Assembly (NCBI GenBank): GCA_029844215.1 | Contig: JAQGDG010000256.1 | Coordinates: forward strand, 124,001 to 188,000 | Direction: 5' to 3' | DNA: 64,000 bases | Source of the DNA: Przewalskia tangutica | Lineage: Eukaryota; Streptophyta; Magnoliopsida; Solanales; Solanaceae | In this document: positions 21,713-31,976 of the stretch, piece after piece | How positions within the stretch are numbered: position 1 is the first letter of the stretch | Layout of the letters: every line of letters begins with the position of its first letter | Position numbers and translations under genes: made by a program | The notes under the pieces: model-generated | Databases searched by the model: none | Told to the model about the DNA's origin: nothing | Seen by the model: only the letters and a program-made list of their open reading frames with translations

Positions 21713-23407
21713 ATGAGTAATAGATACGAAGATACAAGTTCCGAAGAGACCCTAGATTTAGGAAGAGTCTCACAAATTCCTTCGATCGTAAATACACCTG
21801 TTAAAATAAAACATAGACATTCTGCGTCATATTTACCAAATCTAACAAACGTAGACTACATAAATCAAATACCCAGACCAGTATATATAAATTCCACTAT
21901 TAAAGAAAAGATAGAGGACCTAGAACCTACAAGTCCAACATATTCATCAATAACTACCAGTTGATGAATTAGCAAATGAATGCATGGTTTTAGAAAAGGA
22001 ATTCCAAATAAATAAGAAACTACTACAAAAAGAATTCTATGAAAAACATAATTCAGAAAAAAGAATTTGGTTTTTCCAAAATTTCCCGAATACAAGAAAA
22101 CAAATACAAGAATTTTTTTATGAATTTATTCAAGAAAATAGTATTAATATTCCCTTTTTTGATTGGTTTGAAATATACTCCTATCAAAACTCCATAGGAT
22201 ACCCCTTTTCTAAACCAGTAGACCCCACTATTAATAATAGTATAACCACATTAACATATAAATCCGATAGCAGTGATACCTTAGAACAATTCAAAAAATC
22301 CCTCATTAATAATATGAATTGGGAACAACCCGTACCAGGGTTACAAATAGCCCCAGGGTTACAAATAATCTCTTCCCCAGACCTAGGTATAATAAAACCC
22401 CTAGCCCAATCACGCTATAATGCCTCTTCCATTTACGATTGGAACCTAGATGGAATGACTGAATACAATATCCTCAGCTTCCTCCAACAAATGACAATGG
22501 CAGCAAATGCCTATCAAACACAAAAAGATGTCCTAGATAAAACCTATGCAGAACTCCTAATCGCAGGATTCTCTGGTCAACTAAAAGGATGGTGGGATCA
22601 TTACCTCACTGACCAACAAAAAGAAGATATCCTAAATTTTATAAAAACCAATGAAGAAAGAATACCAATATTAGATGAACTAGGAGAACTCATACAAGAT
22701 GCAGTATCAACTTTGATACTAACAATTTCTTTAAACTTCATAGGTGATTCTACACATCTAAATAATAAAATGCCGAATTACTTTCAAATTTAAAATGCAA
22801 AAAAATAAGTGATTTTCAATGGTATAAAAATACGTTCTTAACTAGAATAATGGTTAGGGAAGATTCTAGCCAACCATTCTGAAAAGAAAAATTCTTAGCC
22901 GGATTACCAACCCTTTTAGGAGAAAAGGTTAGGAATAAAATTAAAGAAAATTGTGGAAAGCAAATAATACCCTACGATGAGTTTACATACGGAGAATTAG
23001 TTTGTATAACTCAGCAAGAGGGATTAAAAATATGTCAAGACCTAAAATTGCAAAAACACCTTAAAAAGGAACTAAAAAGAACGAAATGTGAATTAGGTAC
23101 TTTTTGCAAACAATTTGAAACAAATTCCATGGAAAATTCTCAAACCTGCAAAGGAGACTGTAGCAAAACTTATAAATCTCACAAAGAGCCAACGAAATAC
23201 TATAAAAACTATAAAAGTAACAATGATTATTGTAAAAATCCTTATAAAAATAACCGTTACAAAAATAACAACAGAGATCCTAAAAAGAATAATTCTAATT
23301 ACAAAAATCTAACATGTTACATATGTAATAAAAAAGGACATACATCAAAATACTGTAGAATGAATAAAAAAATTACAAGAATTAAAACTCGACAAAGATA
23401 CAACTAA
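21713..23407 (+). pseudogene. EPRV plus copy: coat protein region with CCHC knuckle, broken
   Basis: Three frames carry a caulimovirid coat protein. 21713-21964 is a Ser/Thr-rich N-terminal part. 21984-22793 (269 aa) holds the core with LKGWWDHYLT and AVSTLILTIS. A frameshift near 22770 moves the continuation to the next frame, which has a TGA near 22880 and carries FLAGLPTLLGEKV and YGELVC. 23048-23407 ends in a Lys/Asn-rich tract and a CCHC zinc knuckle, CYICNKKGHTSKYC (23315-23356), which in this family binds nucleic acid. A segment with the NFTN...IGKQLDR motif present in the minus copy seems to be deleted between about 22330 and 22420, where PGLQI is repeated. Confidence 0.82.
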
Positions 23408-23861
23408 AAAAATCTCTAATCTCCTAGTAGATTCCTCTGATTCTGAGTCAGACCAGTTAGACCTTGACTATTTTTCTCTTTCGTCAAAAGATAATAAACC
23501 TCTCCAAGTAGATGAATTAGTCACGAGTAGTTCAACTGAAAAATCTGAAAAAGCAAAAGCAAAACGAATATGTGTCTTAACCAAAGATCAAGAATTTATG
23601 CTAGATATGATTAAACAAATAGATACCCAACACCAAAAAGAATACTTAAATAAACTCTTAAAAACCTTTACACAAGAAAAGAAAGAGATTAAAAATACCG
23701 TCTTACCAAATACTTCTAGAAAATACGACTTAACAAAGATCTTAGAAAAAGGCAAGAAAATAAAAGAAATAACAATTCAAGAATTACAAAAACAAGTCAT
23801 TCAGGTAAAACTAGAAGTAAAAGAATTAAAGAAAAAGCAGAAAAAGATTAAGATTAATTAA
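23407..23861 (+). pseudogene. EPRV plus copy: acidic and coiled-coil linker
   Basis: After the knuckle the frame continues with an acidic Ser/Asp/Glu stretch (SSDSESDQ-like), then 23598-23861, a charged helix ending QVKLEVKELKKKQKK, probably a coiled coil. The same helix exists in the minus copy at 15627-15382. Its role is not known from sequence; in related viruses this is the linker between coat protein and protease. Confidence 0.6.
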
Positions 23862-23916
23862 AATTGTGCTTTCAAATAGTACAAAACAAAACCACATTCC
23901 AAAAAAATTCGACTAG

Positions 23917-24429
23917 GACAAGTCCGATTCAGAAAATCCCATAGAACCAGATAATAATGTTGAAACCCAAATAAAAAATTTAGAAGAAGTCCCGGAAGAT
24001 TTTCTAACTATATTAAGACAAATAACAACAAAGAAATACTTAATAAAAATAACACTAAAATTTTCAGATAATTTTAAAATAACAATTGTTGCCCTCTTTG
24101 ACATAGGGGCAGACTTAAATTGTACAAAAACCGGTATAATACCTGAGAAATTTCTAGAAGAAACACAGGATTCATTAGCAGCAGCTAATAATTCTAAATT
24201 AGATATTAAGTCTAAAACCAAAGCGTCAATCGTAAATAATGATATTTCTATAGTTACGTCTTTTGTTCTAGTTAAAGAAATTCACAATTCCGTAATCTTA
24301 GGGACACCATTTATGAATCTGATCACCCCTTATAAAGTAGAAAATAAGTCTATATTATTTAATTTTAATAAAAAGAAACTGAAATTTCAGTTTATAAAAA
24401 CAAAAGAACAAAAGATCTCAATCTCATAA
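23917..24429 (+). pseudogene. EPRV plus copy: retropepsin-like aspartic protease domain
   Basis: An open frame of 171 codons without a clear start. The active-site region at 24091-24123 reads ALFDIGADLNC, where caulimovirid proteases have D-T/S-G; the Ile in place of Thr is unusual and may be inactivating. Near the C-terminus, ILGTPFMNLITPYKV (about 24296-24340) is the second conserved stretch. The frame ends at TAA 24427. In related viruses protease runs directly into reverse transcriptase, but here the sequence passes within about 200 bp into the downstream ORF. Reverse transcriptase and RNase H are therefore deleted in this copy. Confidence 0.78.
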
Positions 24430-24650
24430 AGACGTGTTCAATACATAAAGAAAAATCATATTATTTAGAAGAATTAAAAAATAATTTTTCTTTAGGGGAG
24501 AAAACAAACACGCATACTTCTGACCACTCAATCAATACTGAGTTTAAATTCATTCTTCAAAATGATTTTTCAAATCATGTATGTTTTCAAAGCCCTGCAT
24601 TAAAATGGATTTTCTATAAATTAATTTTTAAAGAATTTTTTCGAGGAATC
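24430..24650 (+). other. EPRV plus copy: junction left by deletion of the RT/RNase H block
   Basis: Short AT-rich stretch with no recognisable RT motif. It begins with a possible continuation of the pol frame and ends upstream of the ATG at 24651. The minus copy has about 1.9 kb of RT/RNase H at the equivalent place. Confidence 0.5.
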
Positions 24651-26485
24651 ATGGTCCGTGATTTCCTCAAAATCCCTGACAAAAGCCACATCAAAGAAAT
24701 GTCCTACCATTGCCCAAATAGTTGGTGTCTGGGCTACAAGCACAAATTATCGAGGAAAGATATCTGTGAATGCGGGAAATACTGTACGCAGGCAGTATGT
24801 GGAGCCTTACTCCAAAAAAGAATCGAAGAGACCCTTCCGTCAAATACCCCAGTTGTTGCACCTCAACAACAACAAACAAATTCCATGGCTCCCAAAAAAT
24901 CCCTAAAACCAATAAAAGAAGAAAAAGAAAAATCCCCAACACACATTTCAACAGAAAAACCCATGTCCTGGTATGATGCAGTTATGAAAGAAGAACAAAA
25001 ATTCAAGCAAAGACAAAATGCATGCAGAAAACACCAAGACATCCCGCAAAGAATTAATCACAAAACCTTTTTCAGCTCCTTACAAAATCCCCGGAATTAC
25101 AACAAGCACTGATGCAACTACAAATTCCTAAACAAGAAGTTGTCCAGAAAACTTAGAGGAAAAAATCTCTAAAATTGCTACAAAAATTGAGAAAGGAGAA
25201 TCTTCAAAAACCCTTTCTCAAAATCAATTTTCAAACACCCTACTTGATAAATAAGAGTTCAAAAAACCTTTCTCAAAAACAATTTTCAAAAAATCAACTT
25301 GTGACACCACAAGTCCCCAAAAAACCTGCTCCTAACTACTTTATAAAACCGTTTTTTTCAAAACATTACAACTCTTGAAAAAGGATTTTTTGATAAAGAT
25401 CATTTTCTAGCACTGCAAAATTACTTTGGACAAAAATGGTTTTATAAATCATGGGACATTTTAAAAACCCCATATTTTTATCAAGCTATCCTTAAAATAA
25501 CAGGATCAGCAACCATTAAAATAATTTTTTTCAAAAATAACCCAGATCCCTCTTATTCAATTTGTAAAATACTTAGTGTAATTGCTCCTACTCATTGGGG
25601 GAATGACTTGTCACAACTCATAAATTTCCCAGACACCCACAAATATGAAACATTTTTTGATATTCATTTTAATTACTGAGATTACCAACAAGCTTGGTTC
25701 AATTCTTTCTTTATTCAAAATTCCAACCAAAGCCACACTTGACTTTTCCATTTTGATACCTCATGTGATGCTTCACAATTTCCAACATGGTCGAATTCAT
25801 GGTGGGAACAATTTGGATCCACCATGGAAATACAAAAACCTAAAGTCACTAAATCTTTTAGCCTCTTCAAATCCCAATTCAAACCATCCGAAGAAGAAAA
25901 ACGATTTATACCCCTACACCTTTTTCATACAAAATTTCATTTACCATGAGTATTTACATGATTTGTAGATTATTCGAACGACAAAATCCCAGTTATCCGA
26001 AGAAGATTCAAAATCCGATGGTGGGATAGCTTTAAAATACCAAAAAGTCTCACACCACCAAAAGTCCAGGAATGGTTAGATGACCATAAACCCATTCCTT
26101 TACAGGCGCCACCCCAAACACCACCGGCACCATTCCAATCAAAGGAGCATACCCAGTTTCTTTCACAAAAATCCCAGATGGCCTCAATGATTGCAGCGGC
26201 TAAAAATCTAGAAGAAATGCAAGCCATACTTCAAAAATTCGCATCATCATCATCAAAACAAAGCTCTTCGACAGAGGAGGAAGAACCCGAAATTGAAAAC
26301 GAAGATAGTCCTGTTTCTGGCAACAATGAATTCTAGAAGCTGCCAAGAAAAAGACAAAAATCCAGGAGAAATAATCGGCAAAAATTCCCGACAAAAAATG
26401 CCCAAATAGTAAAAGCATTATTCGAGATGAAGACAAAAACAATGAGGTCATGGATGACGTCATTCTCCACTCGGATGAATAGTTC
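24651..26485 (+). pseudogene. EPRV plus copy: downstream Cys-rich ORF, broken, function unknown
   Basis: The first frame, 24651-25112 (153 aa), has a Cys/His cluster near residues 20-50 (CPNSWCLGYKH, then CECGKYC and AVC) that could bind zinc, followed by a Gln/Lys/Pro-rich tail with MSWYDAVMKEEQKFKQRQ. After frameshifts, broken pieces continue through 25175-25378 and 25390-26335, including a Trp-rich part (RRFKIRWWDSFKI near 26005) and a C-terminal Ser/Glu-rich stretch. Position after pol matches ORF4 of solendoviruses, where a translational transactivator is expected, but I do not recognise a transactivator motif. It could be a lineage-specific protein. Several stops make it non-functional. 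Confidence 0.6.
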
Positions 26486-27082
26486 AATTATTAAAATATT
26501 ATTTGTAATAGTAAAATCCCACTTTGTCCCCTCTCCCTTAGTCAGATAAGCTTTTTCTTTCTAAGTTTAAGAATTTCAGATTCTCTCTCTAACACTTCTC
26601 TTAGTTAGGATAAAATCCCAAAATTCCTCACCAATTCCTCATATGACCCATATCATATGAACACCAACTTCTCTCATCCAAATACCTTACCCAAAATCTT
26701 CAAAATACCTTGCAAACTTCCAAGGATCTTCTTGAATGTTTTCAAATCTTTGTAAGTATTTATGTTTTGAATAAATATGATTATCGATGGTACTACCTCC
26801 TAATCTTTTAAATACTTCATGCTTTTAAATTCTTTAAATTTCTGCATTAAATACATGGTTGGTTCTACCACCTACTTACTTAAATCTATGGCCGGTTCAT
26901 CCGCCTACTTTATTTAAATTCCTGCAGAATCTTTGAATTATGATTTCCATAACTTGGAACCTTAATTTGTAAGTTAATCTTACTTTACTTTATGCCTTTT
27001 TCTATTATTTGTTTATTATTCAATCCCTTATATACCAGTTCCTTAGCTGTTTATTATCACCTTTAGATCCTCGACCTAATTT
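26410..27082 (+). other. EPRV plus copy: terminal non-coding region
   Basis: Inverted counterpart of 5004-5680, over 90% identical by eye in several stretches. It lacks the small TATA-containing palindrome found in the minus copy. It ends at the second TA tract. Confidence 0.75.
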
Positions 27083-27100
27083 GGTATATATATATATATG
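27083..27100. repeat. (TA)n microsatellite at the right EPRV boundary
   Basis: GGTATATATATATATATG directly follows the last shared viral base. Together with 4985-5003 it brackets the whole viral locus. Confidence 0.9.
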
Positions 27101-27880
27101 TACTAATTTTAGTGATCTAAACGCGTATACCTCATTTAACATCAAATATTAGAGACAAAAAGTTACATAGCTACAAATTTTATATTATACATAGCTAAGA
27201 GTGTTTTTTAATAATTCGTTATAATTCATTGATGAATTTTATTATTTAATTTTTACGTTTATTTAGTAGAATTCCGCATTATATATTTATAAACTGAAAA
27301 TAACCCGTTTTAGTATTATTAATCTTCTTGTATGATTCTTAGTCTTTATCCAATAGTTTAATTAATATTGAGTCAAAACTATACTTCAAAGTCCGACTGA
27401 TTAAAATAACATGCACAAGTTTTATTCAAAAAGAAAATTACGAACGTGCCTTTTTTAATCCAAGTAGATACATGGAATTAACTTTGAAGAGAAAATCCAA
27501 GTGCGGAGGATTTCAATAATAGCTTGTCCAAAGTGCGTAAACATAAAATTTTCAATATAAAAAAATAAGCTATGAGATTTTATACAATGCACTTCATCTA
27601 TTCATGTCTGTGACTGAAAGAATAATGGCCATGCCTCAAATTCAAAAAGACTTATCAACAAATGCATAATAATTAATTTCATAACTCACAAGACAGACTA
27701 ATTACAGCTGCTTTCAATAAATCATCAATATATGACAGAAAGAGAAAGTGAATAAATAAATAAAGTAGTCAAATAATAAATAAACCAGCTTGATGAAATC
27801 TTCGCACCTAAAGATCAACTAAAAAAGCAAACATTTACGTCAAAGAAAAACAATTATTTGATTATAATCTTCAAAATATT
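27101..27880. other. AT-rich host or decayed sequence, no gene seen
   Basis: Very AT-rich, with no ORF, repeat boundary or RNA gene that I can support. It separates the EPRV from the copia relic and may include a decayed 5' flank of the latter; no LTR or primer-binding site was found. Confidence 0.4.
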
Positions 27881-27884
27881 ACAC

Positions 27885-30603
27885 CAGGCTCTATATTGAT
27901 TCTAGTACAACTCAAAGGATCTGAGAACTATGGACTATGGAGGAGATCAATGCGCTAAGAGGAAGCTAGGGTTCGTAATTGGAGATTGCAAACGATAGTG
28001 CTTTCATGGATAATCAACACAGTTTCTAAGTAATTGATTAATGGATTCTATATACATCGGATACACACTTTGTTTGGAATGATCTGTGAAAGCTTTGATA
28101 AAGTGAGTAGAGTTTTAATTTTACAATTGCATAGGGAAATAACAACAATGTCACAAGGAACAGAGTGAGTTCTATGTATTTCACTAAACTGAAGTAGTTA
28201 TGGTGCGAGTTTGATGTGATGACACCTTGTCTTGTGGATGTTCAAAATCAAAGGAGTATGCAGATTACTTAGGGCAGCAAAGGTGCAAATTCTCATAAAA
28301 ATTGCAGAATCAACTCTCAATCAAGCATATTCAATAATACTTGAATGTGAAAGACAAAAATTCAGTATGTATCCGGAACTAGTAGTGAAAGGAGATCCAA
28401 CAAATGCACTGGGAGGCAGAGGATATCCAGATCCTAAAGCCATGTAAGCAGCTAAAGGACAACCTTACAAAGTTAAAAAACCTTTCATGCAATGTGATTT
28501 CTGTCACAGGAAGGGTCACACAAGAGATCTATGCTGGAAGATACATGGTTATCCAACTGATAGTGGAGGAAGGAATTAATATGTTGATGCTGCTAACAAT
28601 GTGAATATAAAAATTGAGAATGCAAAAGCACAATAGCGCCATAAAGAAGGAAGAAATAGGCACTTCACTCAAAATCAATACAAGCAGATTTTGCAACTGT
28701 TAAGCAAAGGAAATGCAGCTGACCAGAATAATTTGGGAGAACATCATGTGAGCATGACAGGTAAAATAGTATCATTAATGATTGGATTACCATGTGTAGA
28801 ATGAATAATTGACTCTTGTGTCTCACATCATATATCTGCAAAATTAGAAATGTTCAGTGATAGTAGAAAACTAAATGAAGGTAGTTAAGAACAAGTTAGT
28901 ATGCCTACTGGAAAAAGGTCTCAAAAACACATGTTGGGAGTGCATCCTTATTAAAGGAATTGCATGTTAGAAGTACTATATGTAGCAGAATTCAAGTATA
29001 ATCTCATAGCGATCTCTAAATTGACTAGAGAACTATCCTGCACTATCAAGGTTTTCCCTGATTTCTGTGTCTTTCAAGACCTTTACAAAGGCAGGGTGAG
29101 GGGGATTGGTAGAGAGAAATGAGAGTTGTATATTCTTCAAGGTTATGAAGACATAATTGTTGTATCAAATGTGGCAAGGCAGACTACTTTGAAGGATGAC
29201 AATCTCTGGCATAAAAGGCTAGGACATGCTTCAAAGCACCATGAAGAGAGTGGGATATCTTCCGAATAAAGTCTTAGATATAGAAGTAAATAAAGATTGT
29301 TCTATGTCATTTGGCTAAGCAAAGTAGGCTACAGTTTCCTAGAAGTGTCACTAGAAGCATAATTCTTTTATTGTTTTGCATATGGATGTATGAGGACCAT
29401 ATAAATACCCCACTCATGACAGAAAATGCTTCTTCTAGACTATTGTTGATGATAATTCAAGATATACTTGGTTACATCTGCTGCAATGAAAAAGTGATGT
29501 GGTTGTTGTGTTGAGAAATATTTTACTCTTTTTAAAGACTCAGTTTAATGAATCTATTAAGACAGTAAGAACAAACAATAGAACAAAGTTTGTTAATAAG
29601 CAAACTGCAGAATTGTTTGATTCATATGAGATAATCCACCAGAGTAGTTGTGTATATACCCCACAGCATAATGAGATTGCAGAAAGAAAACATAGGAATG
29701 TATTGAATGTAGCCAGGGCCTTAAAATTTAAGGTAGTATTCCTACAAGATATTAGGGAGAATGTATAACTACAGTTGTGTATGTCGTTAATAGACTTCCT
29801 ACTAAAAATTTTAGGAGGTAAAACACCTTATGAGCTTCTATACAAGAGACCACCGTCTATTGAACAAATTTGGTTAAAGAAAATAAGTTTTCACCAAGAG
29901 CTAAGGCTTCGGTTTTCTTGGGATACTTTGAAACTCAGAAGAGTTACAAACTATTGGATTTATCATCTAATCAATTTTTTGTTTGCAAGGATGTTATTTT
30001 CAAGGAGCATTTGTTCTTTTATTGATTTTTTTTTGTTCATGACAGGAGGACTAGTTCCAGTCATGAACTTAGTCATTTGTAGACAAATGAGTTACATGTA
30101 GCTGAGGAGGACATTGTCTTTCATGTTGGTAATAATGAAGATACCAACACTGACAACACTGGTGGTGTTGCAGTATGTAATGGAGAACTTATAGCACAAT
30201 AAGCACTTCCTGTTGAAGCAGAACCTATAACATCAGCTGAGCTTGTGGTGCATGTTGACATAGCATCAGCTGAGCCTGTAGTACCTGTTAAAGCTGAGCA
30301 TGTGGCACTTGTTGAAGTTGAGCCTGTAGCACCTGTTGAAGTTGAACAGATTTTAACACAAAAAATTATGAGTCCAGAATTATGTGTAGATCAGGAAGAA
30401 ACATCAAGGAACCTTTATGGCATCAAGAATATGTTATCACCAAGAAGAAGACAAATAGCATAGTGTTGTTTCCTTTGTCAGATTATCTTACTTATGACAA
30501 ATTATTTCATAAATGCAGAAGTTTTGTGGCAAATATTTCAGTTCTTACAAAACCTAGAAACTTTGCAGAGGCTTTCAAGGACAAAAGATGAATTGAATGA
30601 AAG
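27885..30603 (+). mobile_element. Degenerate Ty1/copia polyprotein (gag-protease-integrase)
   Basis: Broken plus-strand frames follow copia order. Gag (UBN2-like) begins about 27885 with NYGLWRRSM and continues with FDKVSRVLILQLHREI (about 28095-28140) and SMYFTKL. A CCHC knuckle, CDFCHRKGHTRDLC, lies at 28493-28534. The protease site near 28805 reads DSCVSHH rather than DSGASHH. The pre-integrase motif LWHKRLGHAS lies at about 29205. The integrase core at 29535-29768 has TVRTNNRTKF (Asp of DNGTEF lost) and YTPQHNEIAERKHR. After GKTPYELLYKRPPS (29817-29860) come the post-integrase region and an EPLWHQEYV-like spacer ending in FAEAFKDKR at about 30590. RT is absent because element B begins at about 30606. 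Stops occur throughout; no 5' LTR found. Confidence 0.85.
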
Positions 30604-31798
30604 TATGTATGTCCTAGAAACAATCATTTTAGGAGCAAATATACTTGAACACATTCATATTATTAATGAGATTAATATACTTTGGAATTTTGCAATTACT
30701 GAATTATTATTTGATTGTTTATATTATTCATTAATGTGCATCCCTTGAACTTACATTGTCATTTATAATATGAGATATTAATGATAGAGTGGAGTTCTTA
30801 AAGTAGCATTGACTGATGATCATTGAGAATGAGATATCAATGATATATTGTAAGTCGACATGTGGTCTGCATCATATTCTTAGAGAATGTAGTATGTCTC
30901 ACTTACTACTAGTAATGATTGCTAGTGATGGACACATGGATACTCTTAGAGAGGTATTGGCATGCCCTGCTGATAAATTATTTGTTATACATGTCTAAAG
31001 TATTATCAACATGTGAGAGATAGAGGTTGTCACGACCCGAACCCGGGCCCGCGACTGGTGCCCTACCTGGGCACCTTTACAGGTAAACATCAGAGATAAT
31101 CAACAGAACATATATAAACTTAACAAGAAATAAATAACAGGTTAGCCGATAAGGCTACCTTCCCGGATACATATAACTATATAAAACCAAAAGCAGTTAT
31201 TTTTTTTTTTTTTTTACAAAGCGACCCACAAGATATGACTACAGACCTCTAAGAATTTTGATATAACAACTGTGACGGGACAGGGCCCCGCCATACCCCT
31301 GAATGTACATAAATCTACAACCTCAGGGAACTGTACCAAAATACAAAGCCTCCGAAATCATGGAGCTTCCCAACCAGCTGAACAGTGAGAATGAGGATCA
31401 ACAAGCTATGTACCTCAACCTGCGGCATGAGCAACGCACCAAGGAGGTCGATTGAAATATGTACCAAGTATGTAAAACTGAAAGTACTGTAATGAAATCA
31501 TAATAGTCTAAAATAAAGCTGGAGACATGTATAATAACCAAAATTACAGTACACTGTGCCTTGCCGAAGAGAAAGTAATGAAAGTCAGTTTACCTTTTAA
31601 AGACTATTTCAACACATGAACAATAGTCACACCAGGGCTATGGACACAAGCCCTCAAAAATCATCACATACCCGATGGGGTCTCAAGCCCACAAATATCA
31701 AAGCGTGCGTGGAATCCCCATCACCGCCAAACGGTAGTAAGTGTAAAATATAACCGTGACGCGCGTGGCATCTACCTCATCGTTTACAGACACATATG

Positions 31799-31800
31799 CA

Positions 31801-31831
<31 letters not shown>

Positions 31832-31921
31832 ACGCCGTGAATCCCCATCACCGCGGTAGTAAGTGTAAAATATAACCGTGTGACGCGCTATGACATCCTA
31901 CCTCACTGTCAGATACATATG

Positions 31922-31974
<53 letters not shown>
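31799..31974. repeat. Two expanded (AT)n microsatellites in the 3' LTR of C
   Basis: AT tracts of about 28 bp (31801-31828) and about 48 bp (31925-31972). The matching places in the 5' LTR (about 45338 and 45451) carry only about 9-14 bp. Confidence 0.9.

Positions 31975-31976
<2 letters not shown>

Larger units (their letters stand above)
5004..27082. mobile_element. Endogenous caulimovirid (EPRV) locus, two copies head to head
   Basis: The two outer ends carry the same viral sequence in opposite orientation: AAATTAGGTCGAGGATCT at 5003 and its complement at 27062-27081. The two inner ends meet in a palindrome centred near 20682. Between these lie caulimovirid domains: movement protein, coat protein, CCHC knuckle, aspartic protease, reverse transcriptase and RNase H. 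The minus copy runs from 20675 down to 5004 and is split by solo LTRs at 8427-15265 and 15873-18892; the plus copy runs 20690-27082. Where the copies overlap they look about 90% identical by eye. Gene order and peptides resemble the solendovirus/petuvirus group of Caulimoviridae; the genus is inference. All ORFs carry stops, frameshifts or deletions. Caulimovirids do not encode integrase, and the TA tracts at both ends fit integration by end joining at TA-rich sites. Confidence 0.88.

Noticed and set aside
5004..27082. Interpretation as one large inverted-repeat DNA transposon
   Set aside because: The arms encode caulimovirid proteins in opposite orientation, the ends lack a target duplication, and no transposase is present.
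27101..27880. Possible host gene between the EPRV and the copia relic
   Set aside because: No ORF, splice-supported frame or recognisable peptide in this AT-rich stretch.
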